A DNA stretch of 64,000 nt from Fenollaria massiliensis (GCF_000312505.2 NZ_HG326224.1:248001-312000); one strand, 5' to 3'. Counted from the first letter of the stretch, positions 17,383 to 26,587 are shown. A program made the numbers and translations. Notes: generated from the sequence alone by a model not told the origin.

Positions 17383-18369
17383 CTAATTTTCTACTCTAAC
17401 TCTAGGGTCAACTAAGCCGTATGTCAAGTCAGTAACTAAGTTTCCGATAAGAGTTATTATTATATAGAATAACTGAATTGCAAGTGCTAAGTCATAGTCC
17501 TTTTTGTTTAAAGCATCTATGTAGAACTTACCCATACCATTTAAATTAAACATTGACTCAATAATTAGTGATCCAGAGAATATACTCATAAACCAGCCAA
17601 CAATTAGTGTAACTACTGGTAAAAGTGCATTTCTCCATGCGTGTGAATAAATTACAGCTTTTTCCTTTAAGCCCTTTGCTCTTGCAGTCTTAATATAATC
17701 CATGCTTAATGCGTCATCCATAGCAGCTCTGACATATCTTGTCATACCGCCAAGTGAGCCAACTGTCATGATTATTAGAGGAAGTGCAATGTGCTTAAAG
17801 ATATCAAGTGTATCCTTAATACCTGTATAATTCTTACCTGCAGTTCTCATACCACTTACTGGGAACCATTGTAACTTAACACTAAAGACATATATAAACA
17901 ATAGTGCTGTGATAAATACTGGTATAGAATAACCTATAACAGTTAATACCTGTGTTACTTGGTCGAAAACTGAGTTCTTTTTAACGGCACACGCTATACC
18001 TAAAGGTATAGTAATGCCTAGACCTATAATTATTGCAAAAATATTAATAAATATAGTAAGTTTTAAAGGTTCTTGTACAACGTTTACAACCTTGTCTTTA
18101 TATACTCTTGAGTCTCCTAGGTCACCTTGTAGTAGTCTACCAAGCCATTTACCGTATCTAACTATCATAGGATCATCAAGACCATATTGTTTTCTTAAGT
18201 CTTTGTATCTCTTATTGTACTCTTCAACTTTTAATTGTGCCTTCATTGGTTCAAGCTCTGCTCTAGCCGGGTCAGAAGGTATCATATTATATAAGAAGAA
18301 AAGTAAAATAGACATAACAAAGAATACGAATACCATGTAAAGTATTCTTTTTATAACATATTTTCCCAT
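17383..18369 (-). CDS. oppB: Oligopeptide ABC transporter permease OppB-like
   Basis: About 328 residues with six hydrophobic segments, the N-terminal YVIKRILYMVFVFF helix and the conserved permease loop Y-I-K-T-A-R-A-K-G-L-K-E-K-A-V. The frame extends upstream to 18426, but AAGGTGG lies just before three ATGs; 18369 has 6 bases spacing and is chosen. Normal length for OppB, without inserts. It forms the channel with OppC. It is 9 bases before oppC and 82 after oppA, with a hairpin between. Confidence 0.93.
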   Translation of the reverse strand: MGKYVIKRILYMVFVFFVMSILLFFLYNMIPSDPARAELEPMKAQLKVEEYNKRYKDLRKQYGLDDPMIVRYGKWLGRLLQGDLGDSRVYKDKVVNVVQEPLKLTIFINIFAIIIGLGITIPLGIACAVKKNSVFDQVTQVLTVIGYSIPVFITALLFIYVFSVKLQWFPVSGMRTAGKNYTGIKDTLDIFKHIALPLIIMTVGSLGGMTRYVRAAMDDALSMDYIKTARAKGLKEKAVIYSHAWRNALLPVVTLIVGWFMSIFSGSLIIESMFNLNGMGKFYIDALNKKDYDLALAIQLFYIIITLIGNLVTDLTYGLVDPRVRVEN

Positions 18370-18397
18370 CATCATCCACCTTATCTGTATTTTTATA

Positions 18398-18421
18398 GAA
18401 GGCAATATTTCTATTGCCTTC
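18398..18421 (-). promoter_or_regulatory. Intercistronic hairpin between oppA and oppB
   Basis: GAAGGCAATA / TATTGCCTTC with loop TTTC, 10-bp stem, no U tract. A hairpin here without a terminator tail could stabilise or partly stop the oppA message, giving more binding protein than permease. Stem seen; role inferred. Confidence 0.6.
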
Positions 18422-18451
18422 CACAAAATGTTTTTTTAATTCTAATGTTTA

Positions 18452-20401
18452 CTATTCTGTTACCCAAGCATCTAGTATAGTTGCTGTTAATCCCTTCATT
18501 TCTGAAGTTACCCAATGTTTAAGTTTAGCATTGTAGAAGTCATGGTATTGGTTAGAATATAGAGGTAGGTCAGGAAGTAATTCGTTCCATCTAACTATGA
18601 ACTTAACGAAGTTGTCCTTGAATGCGTCTCTTTGATCTGGAGCAACCATAACCATGTCTGTAGCAGTTTTTTCTAGCTCTTTATCGAAGATGAAGTTAGT
18701 GTTGTAACCCATCTTAATCATTTCTTCTTTTGTTGAGTAATCATATTTTCTATCATACCATGGAGTAAAGCCTGAAGCTAGGTTGAACATGTTATATGTT
18801 GGAACTCCATATTTAGCATCTTGTGATGCGTCTCTGTATAACCAGTTTAGTAATTCGTCAAAGCTCATTGCGTCTCTTTGAATCTTGATACCTGCTTTTA
18901 CAAGGTCAGGGTTTTCAGCTAGTTTAACAACTAGTAGGTCAGATACTTCGTTGTTTTCAGTAGATGCCCATTTGATTTCAAGTGGCATTAACTTACCGTC
19001 ATCCATCTTCTTGTATCTGATTCCGTCGCCTTCTTTAAATTCAGCGCCTGATTCGTTTAGAGTGAATCCAGCTTTTTCTAGTAATTCTACAGCCTTAGCT
19101 GGGTCGTATGGATAAGAGTTAAGCTTTTCTTCAAGTTCTTTCTTTGTTTCTTGATAGAACCATTGAGCAGTACCATAAGGTCCGTTTACAACAGAACCAT
19201 ATCCGCCTGTAAATTGTTTAGCGAAATCGTTTCTGTCTAGTAAGTAAGCAAGTGCTTGTCTTACTTCTGGGAATTGAGTTGGTCCAACGTCGCAAGAGAA
19301 TGCGATCTCACCATAACCAGCTCTTGGATAGTCAGTGTAAGCAAAGCCTTCGCCTTCTGTTAAGTCCATACCAGCGTTGATTGTCTTACCATCACCGATT
19401 TTATTGATTATATCAACACCACCAGTTTTTAAGTCGTCGATTTGAGTAGCTTGAGTTATCTTTTTAAGAATAACTTTTGAAATTAGAGGTTTTCTACCAA
19501 CTCTATCTCCTTGGAAGTTAGGGTTGATAACCATTGTTGCTAATTGTTGTGCTTCGTCGTATTTTTCTAACATATATGGACCGCTTGAAGGTAGAGTCTT
19601 TTTATCTCTTGCAGCTTTAACTGCGTTTTTGAACTCTTCAGTATTAATATCTTCAACAAAGTAACATCCATCGCCGTCATCTTTAATGTCTACATCTTTG
19701 CCTAACCAAAATTCTAGATCTTCTGGGCTTGATGCAACAGAGTTTAATTCATAGAAATATGGTGTGTTATTAGGATTAATTGTTGCTGAGAAAGTGTAAT
19801 CATCAATTAGATGAAGACCAGCAAATTCTTTAGTTTCTCCCTTACTAAATGCATCGTAACCAACTAGGTCGATACCTGCTGTGTTTTTACCTTTACATAA
19901 GTCTGGTCCAATAAGTTTTGAACTCCATAGCATAGTTGCTGCTACATAGTTCTTTGCTGTGATTTCTTTACCGTCAGCAAATTTAAGACCTTGTTTGATT
20001 GTGAATGTGTAAGTTTTTGACTTATCTTCGTTTTCTTTAGTGTCATACTTTTCAACGATTGAGTCGTCAATTACGTATTCACCTTCATCAGTTTGATCAA
20101 CTGTACCGTAGCCTTGAACTAAACGTCTAACGTCAGCATCTGATGCGTTGTTTTGCCATACTCCTGAGAAGTCTCCACTCATTTCAGTAGTAGTACCAAT
20201 GATTAATTGGCCACTTGGCTCAGTTGGTCTTTCAGCTGTTTCGTCATCTGCTGGTTCTTCAGCATTTTCGTCATCAGCTGGTGCTTCTGTTTCAGTATCA
20301 TTTTCTGCTGGTTCATCAGTCTTCTTACCGCATGCGAATGCGAAAGCTGATAATACCATAGAAAGTACTAATAAAAACACTAATGTCTTTTTAAGTTTCA
20401 T
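18452..20401 (-). CDS. oppA: Oligopeptide ABC transporter substrate-binding lipoprotein OppA-like
   Basis: 649 residues. Lipoprotein signal peptide ending A-F-A-C (Cys24), an acidic linker rich in Asp/Glu/Pro/Ala at about 27-62, then a large SBP_bac_5 domain (TEMSGDFSGVWQNNASDADV, YTFTIKQGLKFADGKEIT, LPSSGPYMLEKYD, VRQALAYLLDRNDFAKQF). Larger than many OppA (~550). It binds peptides at the outer face and hands them to OppBC. AAGGGGG lies 7 bases before the ATG. First gene of the operon. Confidence 0.95.
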   Translation of the reverse strand: MKLKKTLVFLLVLSMVLSAFAFACGKKTDEPAENDTETEAPADDENAEEPADDETAERPTEPSGQLIIGTTTEMSGDFSGVWQNNASDADVRRLVQGYGTVDQTDEGEYVIDDSIVEKYDTKENEDKSKTYTFTIKQGLKFADGKEITAKNYVAATMLWSSKLIGPDLCKGKNTAGIDLVGYDAFSKGETKEFAGLHLIDDYTFSATINPNNTPYFYELNSVASSPEDLEFWLGKDVDIKDDGDGCYFVEDINTEEFKNAVKAARDKKTLPSSGPYMLEKYDEAQQLATMVINPNFQGDRVGRKPLISKVILKKITQATQIDDLKTGGVDIINKIGDGKTINAGMDLTEGEGFAYTDYPRAGYGEIAFSCDVGPTQFPEVRQALAYLLDRNDFAKQFTGGYGSVVNGPYGTAQWFYQETKKELEEKLNSYPYDPAKAVELLEKAGFTLNESGAEFKEGDGIRYKKMDDGKLMPLEIKWASTENNEVSDLLVVKLAENPDLVKAGIKIQRDAMSFDELLNWLYRDASQDAKYGVPTYNMFNLASGFTPWYDRKYDYSTKEEMIKMGYNTNFIFDKELEKTATDMVMVAPDQRDAFKDNFVKFIVRWNELLPDLPLYSNQYHDFYNAKLKHWVTSEMKGLTATILDAWVTE

Positions 20402-20453
20402 TAATATTCCCCCTTAAAATTTTTTCATATAATAACGGCTATATGTTACATAT

Positions 20454-20482
20454 ATATTACACTATTTTTTATAAAAATGCAA
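20454..20482 (-). promoter_or_regulatory. Likely promoter of the opp operon
   Basis: Minus-strand TTGCAT (20477-20482), 17-base spacer, TAATAT (20454-20459). The -10 matches consensus at four of six positions, so it is a moderate call. It lies between deoC and oppA. Confidence 0.55.
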
Positions 20483-20533
20483 GCTTTATTTCTAAAAATT
20501 CATATTTAGATTTATGTTTTAAATAAAAAAATT

Positions 20534-21181
20534 TTAATTTTCTTTATAATTTATTATGTCTAAACCGTGTGAAGTGCCGATAACATCAGCACCTGCGCTA
20601 ATGAATTCAATCGCAGTTTTATAATCAGAAATTCCTCCGGAGGCTTTTATTTTTATTTTCTCTCCAAAATTTTCTTTTATAAATTTTATGTCTTCTAAAT
20701 TTGCTCCGGACTTCGTAAAACCTGTTGATGTTTTCACAAAGTCAGCCCCTTCTTTTACTAAAATATTTGTTATAAAATATATATCTTCCTTGTTAAGAAA
20801 GGATGTTTCTATAATAAATTTGATTATATGGTCTTTACAAGCTTCTCTTAAACAATTTACCTCTTTACTCAGATATTCATAGTCTCTCATCTTGATTCTT
20901 CCGATATTCGAAACAATATCCAAATCGTTTGCTCCATTTTTAATCGCATCTTTTGTTTCAAATATTTTTGATTCAGTCGTAGCATAACCGTTAGGAAATG
21001 CTATCACTGTACTTAAGTAAATATTTTGCAAGTTTTTACGAGCAACTTGCAAAAATGAGGGTGCTATGCATAGTGATCTGAAATTATATTTTCTTTGCTC
21101 TTCTACAAGCTTTATAATATCAGACTCACTTGCGTCTTGTTTTAAATTGGTTTGATCTAAAAATTTAGCTATATCTAACAT
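20534..21181 (-). CDS. deoC: Deoxyribose-phosphate aldolase
   Basis: 215 residues, typical. Catalytic residues: Schiff-base Lys150 in FVKTSTGF, proton-relay Lys179 in KIKASGGI and Asp88 in DLDIV. Splits 2-deoxyribose 5-phosphate to acetaldehyde and glyceraldehyde 3-phosphate in nucleoside salvage. It ends a minus-strand operon after the DUF1461-like gene (9-base gap). No deoD or pyrimidine phosphorylase gene in the window. Confidence 0.93.
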   Translation of the reverse strand: MLDIAKFLDQTNLKQDASESDIIKLVEEQRKYNFRSLCIAPSFLQVARKNLQNIYLSTVIAFPNGYATTESKIFETKDAIKNGANDLDIVSNIGRIKMRDYEYLSKEVNCLREACKDHIIKFIIETSFLNKEDIYFITNILVKEGADFVKTSTGFTKSGANLEDIKFIKENFGEKIKIKASGGISDYKTAIEFISAGADVIGTSHGLDIINYKEN

Positions 21182-21190
21182 TTATGAATT

Positions 21191-21865
21191 TTATACTCCC
21201 TTCTTCTCCATTTTACTACTACATCTCGCTACATAGTAAAAGCTACAAATATGAATAACGAATATCGATATTGTATAATAAGCCAAGATTTTTATAAAGC
21301 CACTTATAAAAAATTCTTCTGGCATTAGTCTTATTAGTAGGTCTGTGCTTGGGTCGAGCTGCCATAGTTGATTATTAAAGAATATCTCATGAAATTTTAC
21401 GAAGGCTCCAGAAAAGTCTGTTAAATATAGAGCTCCAAAAATTATTGGCACTAAGTATCCTATAAACAAGGTATTTCTTAGCTCTTTAAACTTAAATACG
21501 TTAATCTTTTTCCATGCGTATAAGAGTATTATAAGTAAAGTTATTGCTGCAGCTATAATTTTAATAATGTTTAGTACTTTATATATATGTCTTACGTCTC
21601 TCATGTGGCTTATTTCTTTTTCGTTTAAGCCAATTAAGCTTAGGTGCTCATCAGCATTTTGGCCTCTTAGGTAGCCTGCTATAACTTTTGAAGCGACTAA
21701 GACTTCTTCCTCTGATCTATCGATATAATCAAAATCATCTAAGTGCTTTGCGTTCATATAAACAGCGTTTTCGTCATAGGAAACTGTTTGAATTGCTTGA
21801 CATAATATAAGTGCTATTATATTAAGGGTTAATATAATAGCAACTGATAATTTAATATTCTTCAT
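21191..21865 (-). CDS. DUF1461/TIGR01906-like integral membrane protein
   Basis: 224 residues. One N-terminal membrane helix (about 5-25), an outer domain, then three more helices (about 90-112, 127-148 and 190-215). Features seen in the family are Y-L-R-G, E-I-S-H-M-R-D-V and F-H-E-I-F-F-N-N-Q-L-W with a following P-E-E-F-F. Family function is not established. It lies 1 base before yebC's stop. Assignment rests on remembered family features. Confidence 0.7.
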   Translation of the reverse strand: MKNIKLSVAIILTLNIIALILCQAIQTVSYDENAVYMNAKHLDDFDYIDRSEEEVLVASKVIAGYLRGQNADEHLSLIGLNEKEISHMRDVRHIYKVLNIIKIIAAAITLLIILLYAWKKINVFKFKELRNTLFIGYLVPIIFGALYLTDFSGAFVKFHEIFFNNQLWQLDPSTDLLIRLMPEEFFISGFIKILAYYTISIFVIHICSFYYVARCSSKMEKKGV

Positions 21866-21866
21866 T

Positions 21867-22589
21867 TTAATCTTCTAAGTTATGTGAAACGCTTTGAACG
21901 TCGTCTGATTCTTCAAGGTCGTCAACCATCTTCTCAAACTTAATAGCTTGTTCTTCGTCAAGTTTTACTGTTGTTTGAGGTATGTTTGCTATGTCAAAGT
22001 CACTTAGCTTGTAGCCTCTGTCTTTTAGTCCTTCTACTACCTTGTTAAAATCTTCAACAGATGTGTAAATTTCATAGCCTTCTTCAAATGCTTTAAAATC
22101 TTCTGCACCTAAGTCGATTGCGTCCATTGTTAATGTGTCTTCATCAACTGAATCATCTTTTTCTATAGCGATAAAGCCTTTTTTATCAAATAGATATGAT
22201 ACGCAGCCTGTTGTTCCCAAGTTTCCGCCGTGTTTATCAAAGGCGTGTCTTACGTCTGAAGCTGTTCTGTTTCTATTGTCTGTTAAGCAGTCAACGATAA
22301 CAGCAACACCGCCGACACCGTATCCTTCATATACAACGTTTTCATAGTTTGCATCGCCTTCTCCGCCTTCACCTTTTTTGATAGCTCTTTCAATGTTGTC
22401 GTTTGGCATGTTCTCAGCCTTAGCTTTTTCTATCGCTGATTTAAGTGATGGGTTAAACTCCGGATTTGATCCTCCTTCTTTAACCGCTACAGTGATGTAT
22501 CTAGCAAGTTTTGTAAATACTGAGGCTCTTCTTTGGTCTTCTTTACCTTTCTTAGCCTTTATTGTTTTCCATTTTGAATGTCCTGACAT
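21867..22589 (-). CDS. yebC: YebC/PmpR-family translation/transcription factor
   Basis: 240 residues, starting MSGHSKWKTIKAKKG with the usual N-terminal basic helix, then R-A-S-V-F-T-K-L-A-R and G-G-N-L-G-T-T-G-C-V. Family members were called transcription regulators and recent work links some to easing ribosome stalls at proline-rich stretches. It lies before nadE in the operon (10-base gap). Confidence 0.95.
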   Translation of the reverse strand: MSGHSKWKTIKAKKGKEDQRRASVFTKLARYITVAVKEGGSNPEFNPSLKSAIEKAKAENMPNDNIERAIKKGEGGEGDANYENVVYEGYGVGGVAVIVDCLTDNRNRTASDVRHAFDKHGGNLGTTGCVSYLFDKKGFIAIEKDDSVDEDTLTMDAIDLGAEDFKAFEEGYEIYTSVEDFNKVVEGLKDRGYKLSDFDIANIPQTTVKLDEEQAIKFEKMVDDLEESDDVQSVSHNLED

Positions 22590-22599
22590 TTTATTCCTC

Positions 22600-23325
22600 C
22601 TAATATATGTTTTTAAAATAATCTATATCCGATCTTTTATGTTTGGTTGAATTATATAGCTTTTTTATTCTTTCTTCTTTTTCTTTGGCAATGGCCTCGC
22701 CTTCGAAATATTTTTCAATATCATCGTAAGAAACGCCTAATTCGTCCTCATCGCTCTGACCTTTCCAAAGTCCTGCCGATGGTTTTTTGTTTATTATCTC
22801 ATCTGGCACGCCTAAAACTTTGGCGATTTCATAAACTTCTCTTTTATAAAAATCTCTTAATAAATATATATCGCATGCGCTATCTGCCCACTTAGTGAAG
22901 TAGCCGACTAAGTACTCACTTTTGTTTGATGAGCCAAGTACCATGTATGATAAATTTTGTCCATACAGATATAAATTTGTCATCCTAAGTCTTGGTTTTA
23001 TATTTGATAAACTCATCTTAGAAAAGTCATCTGCCTTAGCACTTTTAACAAAATCATCATAAGTACTTGTTAGATCAACCCTTGCAGTTTTTATGCCAAG
23101 CTTATCTGCGACTAATTTCGCATCTACTTCGTCTTCTTCAAGTGAGTGTATCGGCATGACTATAGCTAAGTGATCATCGCCAAAAGCAAGTTTTGCAAGG
23201 CCTGCGACAACTGCTGAATCGACTCCACCTGAAAGCCCGAAAACCGCTCCTTTTAAACCAGTTTTATCCCTTTTATCTCTTAGCCAAGATACCATGTCTT
23301 GAACTATTTTTTCATAATCTTTCAA
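22600..23325 (-). CDS. nadE: NH3-dependent NAD+ synthetase
   Basis: 241 residues, no glutaminase domain, so ammonia is the nitrogen source. PP-loop motif SGGVDSAV at 32-39. Adenylates nicotinic acid adenine dinucleotide and amidates it to NAD+. Starts with TTG at 23325, directly after the yigZ stop (23326), so coupled; no strong Shine-Dalgarno is near it. Confidence 0.92.
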   Translation of the reverse strand: MKDYEKIVQDMVSWLRDKRDKTGLKGAVFGLSGGVDSAVVAGLAKLAFGDDHLAIVMPIHSLEEDEVDAKLVADKLGIKTARVDLTSTYDDFVKSAKADDFSKMSLSNIKPRLRMTNLYLYGQNLSYMVLGSSNKSEYLVGYFTKWADSACDIYLLRDFYKREVYEIAKVLGVPDEIINKKPSAGLWKGQSDEDELGVSYDDIEKYFEGEAIAKEKEERIKKLYNSTKHKRSDIDYFKNIY

Positions 23326-23976
23326 TTATTTCACAATCCTTTTATCAATATGCGCCTTTATATATTCATCTGCAAACTCATAATCAAGCTCGCGATTAGA
23401 AAGATTTTTAAGCGTTTCTAAAAGTTCTTCGCTGTCCTCTTCCTTTATGTATATGTCCGCACTAATATTTTCCATGTATTCTAAATTATCTAAATCATAA
23501 ACTGTATGTGATAAATAGTTTTTAATTTTGTCAAATTCTGCGTATGGAAAAGTCAGTTTATACTTAAGAAAGCTGCCATAGTCATAAATTTGGCCTTCAA
23601 TGCTCTTCTTAAACGCGCCTGAGTAAGCTCTTACAAGGCCTCCAACGCCTAACTTAATGCCTCCAAAGTATCCAGTCACAACGCAGACGATATTTGAAAG
23701 TCCCTCCATCTCCATAACTGAAAGTATGGGTCTTGCAGATGAACCTTGTGGCTCGCCGTCTTCATCGTAGCGCTTTGTAGGAATATTACTATTAATAATA
23801 TAAGCGCTAACGTTATGAGTCGCGTCCTTGTATTTATCTTTCATCTCGTTAATGAAGGCTATAGCCTCTTCCTCGCTCAGAACATGCTTTGTGTTTGCTA
23901 TGAACTTTGATTTATTTATCAGATCCTCGGCGCTTACTTGCTCCAGGACCGATCTATACTCTTTATTCGCACACAT
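23326..23976 (-). CDS. yigZ: YigZ/IMPACT-family protein
   Basis: 216 residues. The UPF0029 N-terminal domain with K-S-K-F-I-A-N-T near residue 20, a G-E-P-Q-G-S-S-A-R-P-I segment near 70, and C-V-V-T-R-Y-like G-Y-F-G-G-I-K-L-G near 100. A DUF1949-like C-terminus follows. Function uncertain; it is found with translation genes. It overlaps hflX by 14 bases. Confidence 0.9.
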   Translation of the reverse strand: MCANKEYRSVLEQVSAEDLINKSKFIANTKHVLSEEEAIAFINEMKDKYKDATHNVSAYIINSNIPTKRYDEDGEPQGSSARPILSVMEMEGLSNIVCVVTGYFGGIKLGVGGLVRAYSGAFKKSIEGQIYDYGSFLKYKLTFPYAEFDKIKNYLSHTVYDLDNLEYMENISADIYIKEEDSEELLETLKNLSNRELDYEFADEYIKAHIDKRIVK

Positions 23977-25207
23977 ATTCTTTATATTTATTGTAATCTT
24001 TTTGAGAAAGCTTCACTTTTATGTACATCGAAGCTTCGTCATACTTTGTAACTTCTACAGCATAGCTCTTTTTAAGCCTATCGATGATGGCACTATCCTT
24101 AAAAGCAAGCCTCATAGTTACCTCTTTATAATCCTCTTTAATGATTGCCTCTATCTTATCAATAAGTTTTTTTACATCGTCATCATTTTTTGCTGATATA
24201 TAAATTGTATCTTCAGCATCTTTTAAGGATGATCTTCTATGCTCATCAAGTTTATCTACCTTATTATATACCCTTAAAACTTTTTTGTCCATAAGTCCTA
24301 AAGACTTCATTAAATCAAGTGTAGTCTCAATTTGTAGATGCATGTTCTCATCAGATATATCTACCACGTGTAAAATTAAATCCGCATATTTTAACTCTTC
24401 TAGAGTGCCTTTAAATGCTTCAACTAGCTTAGTTGGTAAATTTGATACAAAGCCAACAGTGTCTGAGGCAATAAATTCAGAGCCAGATGAAAATTTTATC
24501 TGTCTAACAAAAGTTTGAAGTGTGGCAAATAACATATCCTTTGCCAAAACTTCCTTAGCACCGCTCTCAGATAACCTAATCATGCTGTTTAATATAGTAG
24601 ATTTACCGCAGTTAGTGTAACCGATGATGCTCACATAAGGAACATCGCTTTCATTTCTTTTTTTAGAAATATTGTCCCTTGATTTTTGAGCTTCCTTTAA
24701 TTTATTTTTAATTCTATCAATTTGCTCTTGTATGTGACGTCTGTCAGTTTCAAGTTTTTGCTCACCGGGTCCTCTAGTGCCGATGCCGCCTCCCTCTCTT
24801 GATAGATAATTATTCATACCAACAAGTCTTGGCAGTCTATATGATAGCTGAGCAAGCTCCACTTGTAGTTTCGCTTCAACAGTTTCAGCCCTTAGAGCAA
24901 ATATATCAAGTATAAGATTAGTCCTATCGACCACTTTTATATCGAGTTCGTCCTCTAAGTTTCTTGTTTGAACGCCGCTTAGCTCGTCATTAACAACAAG
25001 TAAGTCAATATCATTCGCTTCTATAAGCGTTTTTATCTCGTCAAGCTTACCCTTGCCCATATAGTAACGAGGGTTTAAAACGTCCTTACTTTGTTTCACT
25101 CTGACAATGGCCTCAGCATCGCACGCTTCAAGAAGCGCCTCAAGCTCATCAAGATACTCATCAGTCTTTGAATCAAATTCAATTGTATATATAATTGCTC
25201 TCTCCAT
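23963..25207 (-). CDS. hflX: Ribosome-associated GTPase HflX
   Basis: 414 residues. The N-terminal HflX domain (about 1-185) with G-T-R-G-P-G-E-Q-K-L near 140, then the GTPase domain with GYTNCGKST, DTVGF and NKVD. Binds 50S ribosomes and splits or rescues ribosomes, linked to heat stress in some species. The frame can be extended to 25252, but this lies in the promoter; the ATG at 25207 has AAGAGGTG upstream. Leads the operon hflX-yigZ-nadE-yebC-DUF1461-deoC. Confidence 0.95.
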   Translation of the reverse strand: MERAIIYTIEFDSKTDEYLDELEALLEACDAEAIVRVKQSKDVLNPRYYMGKGKLDEIKTLIEANDIDLLVVNDELSGVQTRNLEDELDIKVVDRTNLILDIFALRAETVEAKLQVELAQLSYRLPRLVGMNNYLSREGGGIGTRGPGEQKLETDRRHIQEQIDRIKNKLKEAQKSRDNISKKRNESDVPYVSIIGYTNCGKSTILNSMIRLSESGAKEVLAKDMLFATLQTFVRQIKFSSGSEFIASDTVGFVSNLPTKLVEAFKGTLEELKYADLILHVVDISDENMHLQIETTLDLMKSLGLMDKKVLRVYNKVDKLDEHRRSSLKDAEDTIYISAKNDDDVKKLIDKIEAIIKEDYKEVTMRLAFKDSAIIDRLKKSYAVEVTKYDEASMYIKVKLSQKDYNKYKEYVCE

Positions 25208-25223
25208 ATAGCACCTCTTTGTA

Positions 25224-25252
25224 ATTATATCAAAGCCTGTGTTAAATGTCAA
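25224..25252 (-). promoter_or_regulatory. Consensus promoter of the hflX operon
   Basis: Minus-strand TTGACA (25247-25252), exactly 17 bases, then TATAAT (25224-25229) with an extended TGA. A perfect sigma-A match, just after a terminator-like hairpin. Confidence 0.9.
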
Positions 25253-25272
25253 AATATTTATTGTATATAAAA

Positions 25273-25303
25273 TAGCGTAGACATAATTAATTCATCTACG
25301 CTA
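25273..25303 (-). terminator. Hairpin at the end of the short leftover frame
   Basis: TAGCGTAGA / TCTACGCTA (9-bp arms at 25273-25281 and 25295-25303). The stop codon of the 25296-25421 frame lies inside it and an AT-rich tail follows on the minus strand. Confidence 0.5.
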
Positions 25304-25421
25304 ATGTTTTTAAATGTTTTAGTTTTTTATTTTTTTCAATCATTTGTTTATATAGTTTCATAAGCTCAGCAACACACTCCGACTCACTCATCTTCCTCCA
25401 GTCAAAGCCGTATGCTTCCAT
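25296..25421 (-). pseudogene. Short 41-residue frame, likely gene remnant
   Basis: Frame starting at an ATG at 25421: M-E-A-Y-G-F-D-W-R-K-M-S-E-S-E, then a helical Lys-rich tail ending K-T-L-A. An in-frame stop lies just upstream (before G-K-A-V). Looks like the C-terminal end of a longer helical protein whose start is gone. Family not recognised. Its place on the edge of the accessory block fits decay. Confidence 0.4.
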
Positions 25422-25591
25422 AACTGCCTTGCCTTAAACTATTCAGAATGGATATTATTTAATACCTATAAATTAGAGTAAAAATAACGCTATTTGCACC
25501 CTTTTGTTTTAAAACATTAAAAAGTATCCAATAAAAAAAGACGGCATTTCTACTGTCTTAAATAACATCTTTTATATCTTAACTTTTAGCA

Positions 25592-26482
25592 CTATTGGCT
25601 AATCAAATCATAAAATGTCAATTCATCTATAATGTCTATATCATTACCTTCTAGTTTTAATTTTTCAGCCTTCTTATGTTTTGATGACTTCTCACCTTTA
25701 AGTATTGCATTATAATCGTTATCTCCAAGTATTAAGTAATTAGTTTTATTATTCACGCCACTATCAAGTATTCCTCCTAAATTAACAATTATCTGCATAG
25801 CATCTTTTCTTAACATCTTCTCTAGCTTTCCTGTAAATACAACATGCCTATTGTAAAAAAAGTTGTCTTCATCTATTTCAACTACATCTGGCGTTATTGA
25901 GTTTATATCAAATTTAGTCCTTTTAGTTTTCCATAGATCATTAATAGCAATGTTGTTTTCACTCATGTGTATTTTAATACAATCATAAAGTTCCTTTGTT
26001 GAAACGCAATCTGAAATAGAGCGATGCTCATTATTGTGTAGATTTAAATATTTTGTCATATCAGAAAGTCTATGATGCTTCAAATCTGGATACAACTTTC
26101 TAGAGAATTGCATTGTATCCATGTATTTATTATCAAGCTCTGTTTTAAGGCCACAATTTAAAAACCTAATATCAAAAGATGTGTTATGACCAATAATTAT
26201 ATCGCCTCCAATAAAGTTTAGTAATTTATCTTTAATATCCAATATAGATGGCATGCCTATAAGCATATCATTAGTAATGCCTGTTAGAGAAGTTATAAAA
26301 TCATCAACTTCATATTTTGGTTTAATTAGTTGTGAATATTTTTCTACTATTTCATTATTTCTAACTCTTAACACACCTACTTCTATAATTTCATCATAAT
26401 AAGATGATAAACCTGTTGTTTCTGTATCTATCACACAATAATTGTCTATTATTTCTTTTGTATAATTTTTATTGCTTGGCAT
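25592..26482 (-). CDS. 3'-5' exonuclease with C-terminal BRCT domain
   Basis: 296 residues. DnaQ-like exonuclease (about 10-185): Exo I D-T-E-T-T-G near 18-23, a later IGHNTSFDIRF (Exo II) near 97, and H-R-S-I-S-D (Exo III, His/Asp) near 150. BRCT (about 215-296): H-V-V-F-T-G-K-L near 217 and N-L-G-G-I-L-D-S-G-V. Similar two-domain proteins are common in Firmicutes and often occur in accessory regions. Acts presumably on DNA 3' ends; role not known. Has its own extended -10 promoter. Confidence 0.85.
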   Translation of the reverse strand: MPSNKNYTKEIIDNYCVIDTETTGLSSYYDEIIEVGVLRVRNNEIVEKYSQLIKPKYEVDDFITSLTGITNDMLIGMPSILDIKDKLLNFIGGDIIIGHNTSFDIRFLNCGLKTELDNKYMDTMQFSRKLYPDLKHHRLSDMTKYLNLHNNEHRSISDCVSTKELYDCIKIHMSENNIAINDLWKTKRTKFDINSITPDVVEIDEDNFFYNRHVVFTGKLEKMLRKDAMQIIVNLGGILDSGVNNKTNYLILGDNDYNAILKGEKSSKHKKAEKLKLEGNDIDIIDELTFYDLISQ

Positions 26483-26515
26483 AAAATCACTCCTTTAATA
26501 TCAAAGTTTACATTT

Positions 26516-26524
26516 ATTATACCA
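26516..26524 (-). promoter_or_regulatory. Extended -10 promoter of the exonuclease-BRCT gene
   Basis: Minus-strand TGG TATAAT (26516-26524), then AAAGGAGTG about 12 bases before the ATG at 26482. No good -35. Confidence 0.6.
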
Positions 26525-26587
26525 TATAAATAGACTTGATGAATATATACTAATATAACAACGAAAGGATTTAGAAGAAAACAAAAT

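Larger units (their letters stand above)
25253..25591. other. Gap between hflX promoter and exonuclease gene
   Basis: Holds a hairpin (25273-25303), a short leftover frame (25296-25421), an AT-rich stretch, and a weak minus-strand terminator-like hairpin near 25538-25562 (AAGAC / GTCTT with a seven-T tail) that may end the exonuclease-BRCT gene. No other gene seen. Confidence 0.6.

Noticed and set aside
25207-25252. Earlier start of hflX
   Set aside because: The extra codons cover a perfect promoter, and a good Shine-Dalgarno is before 25207.
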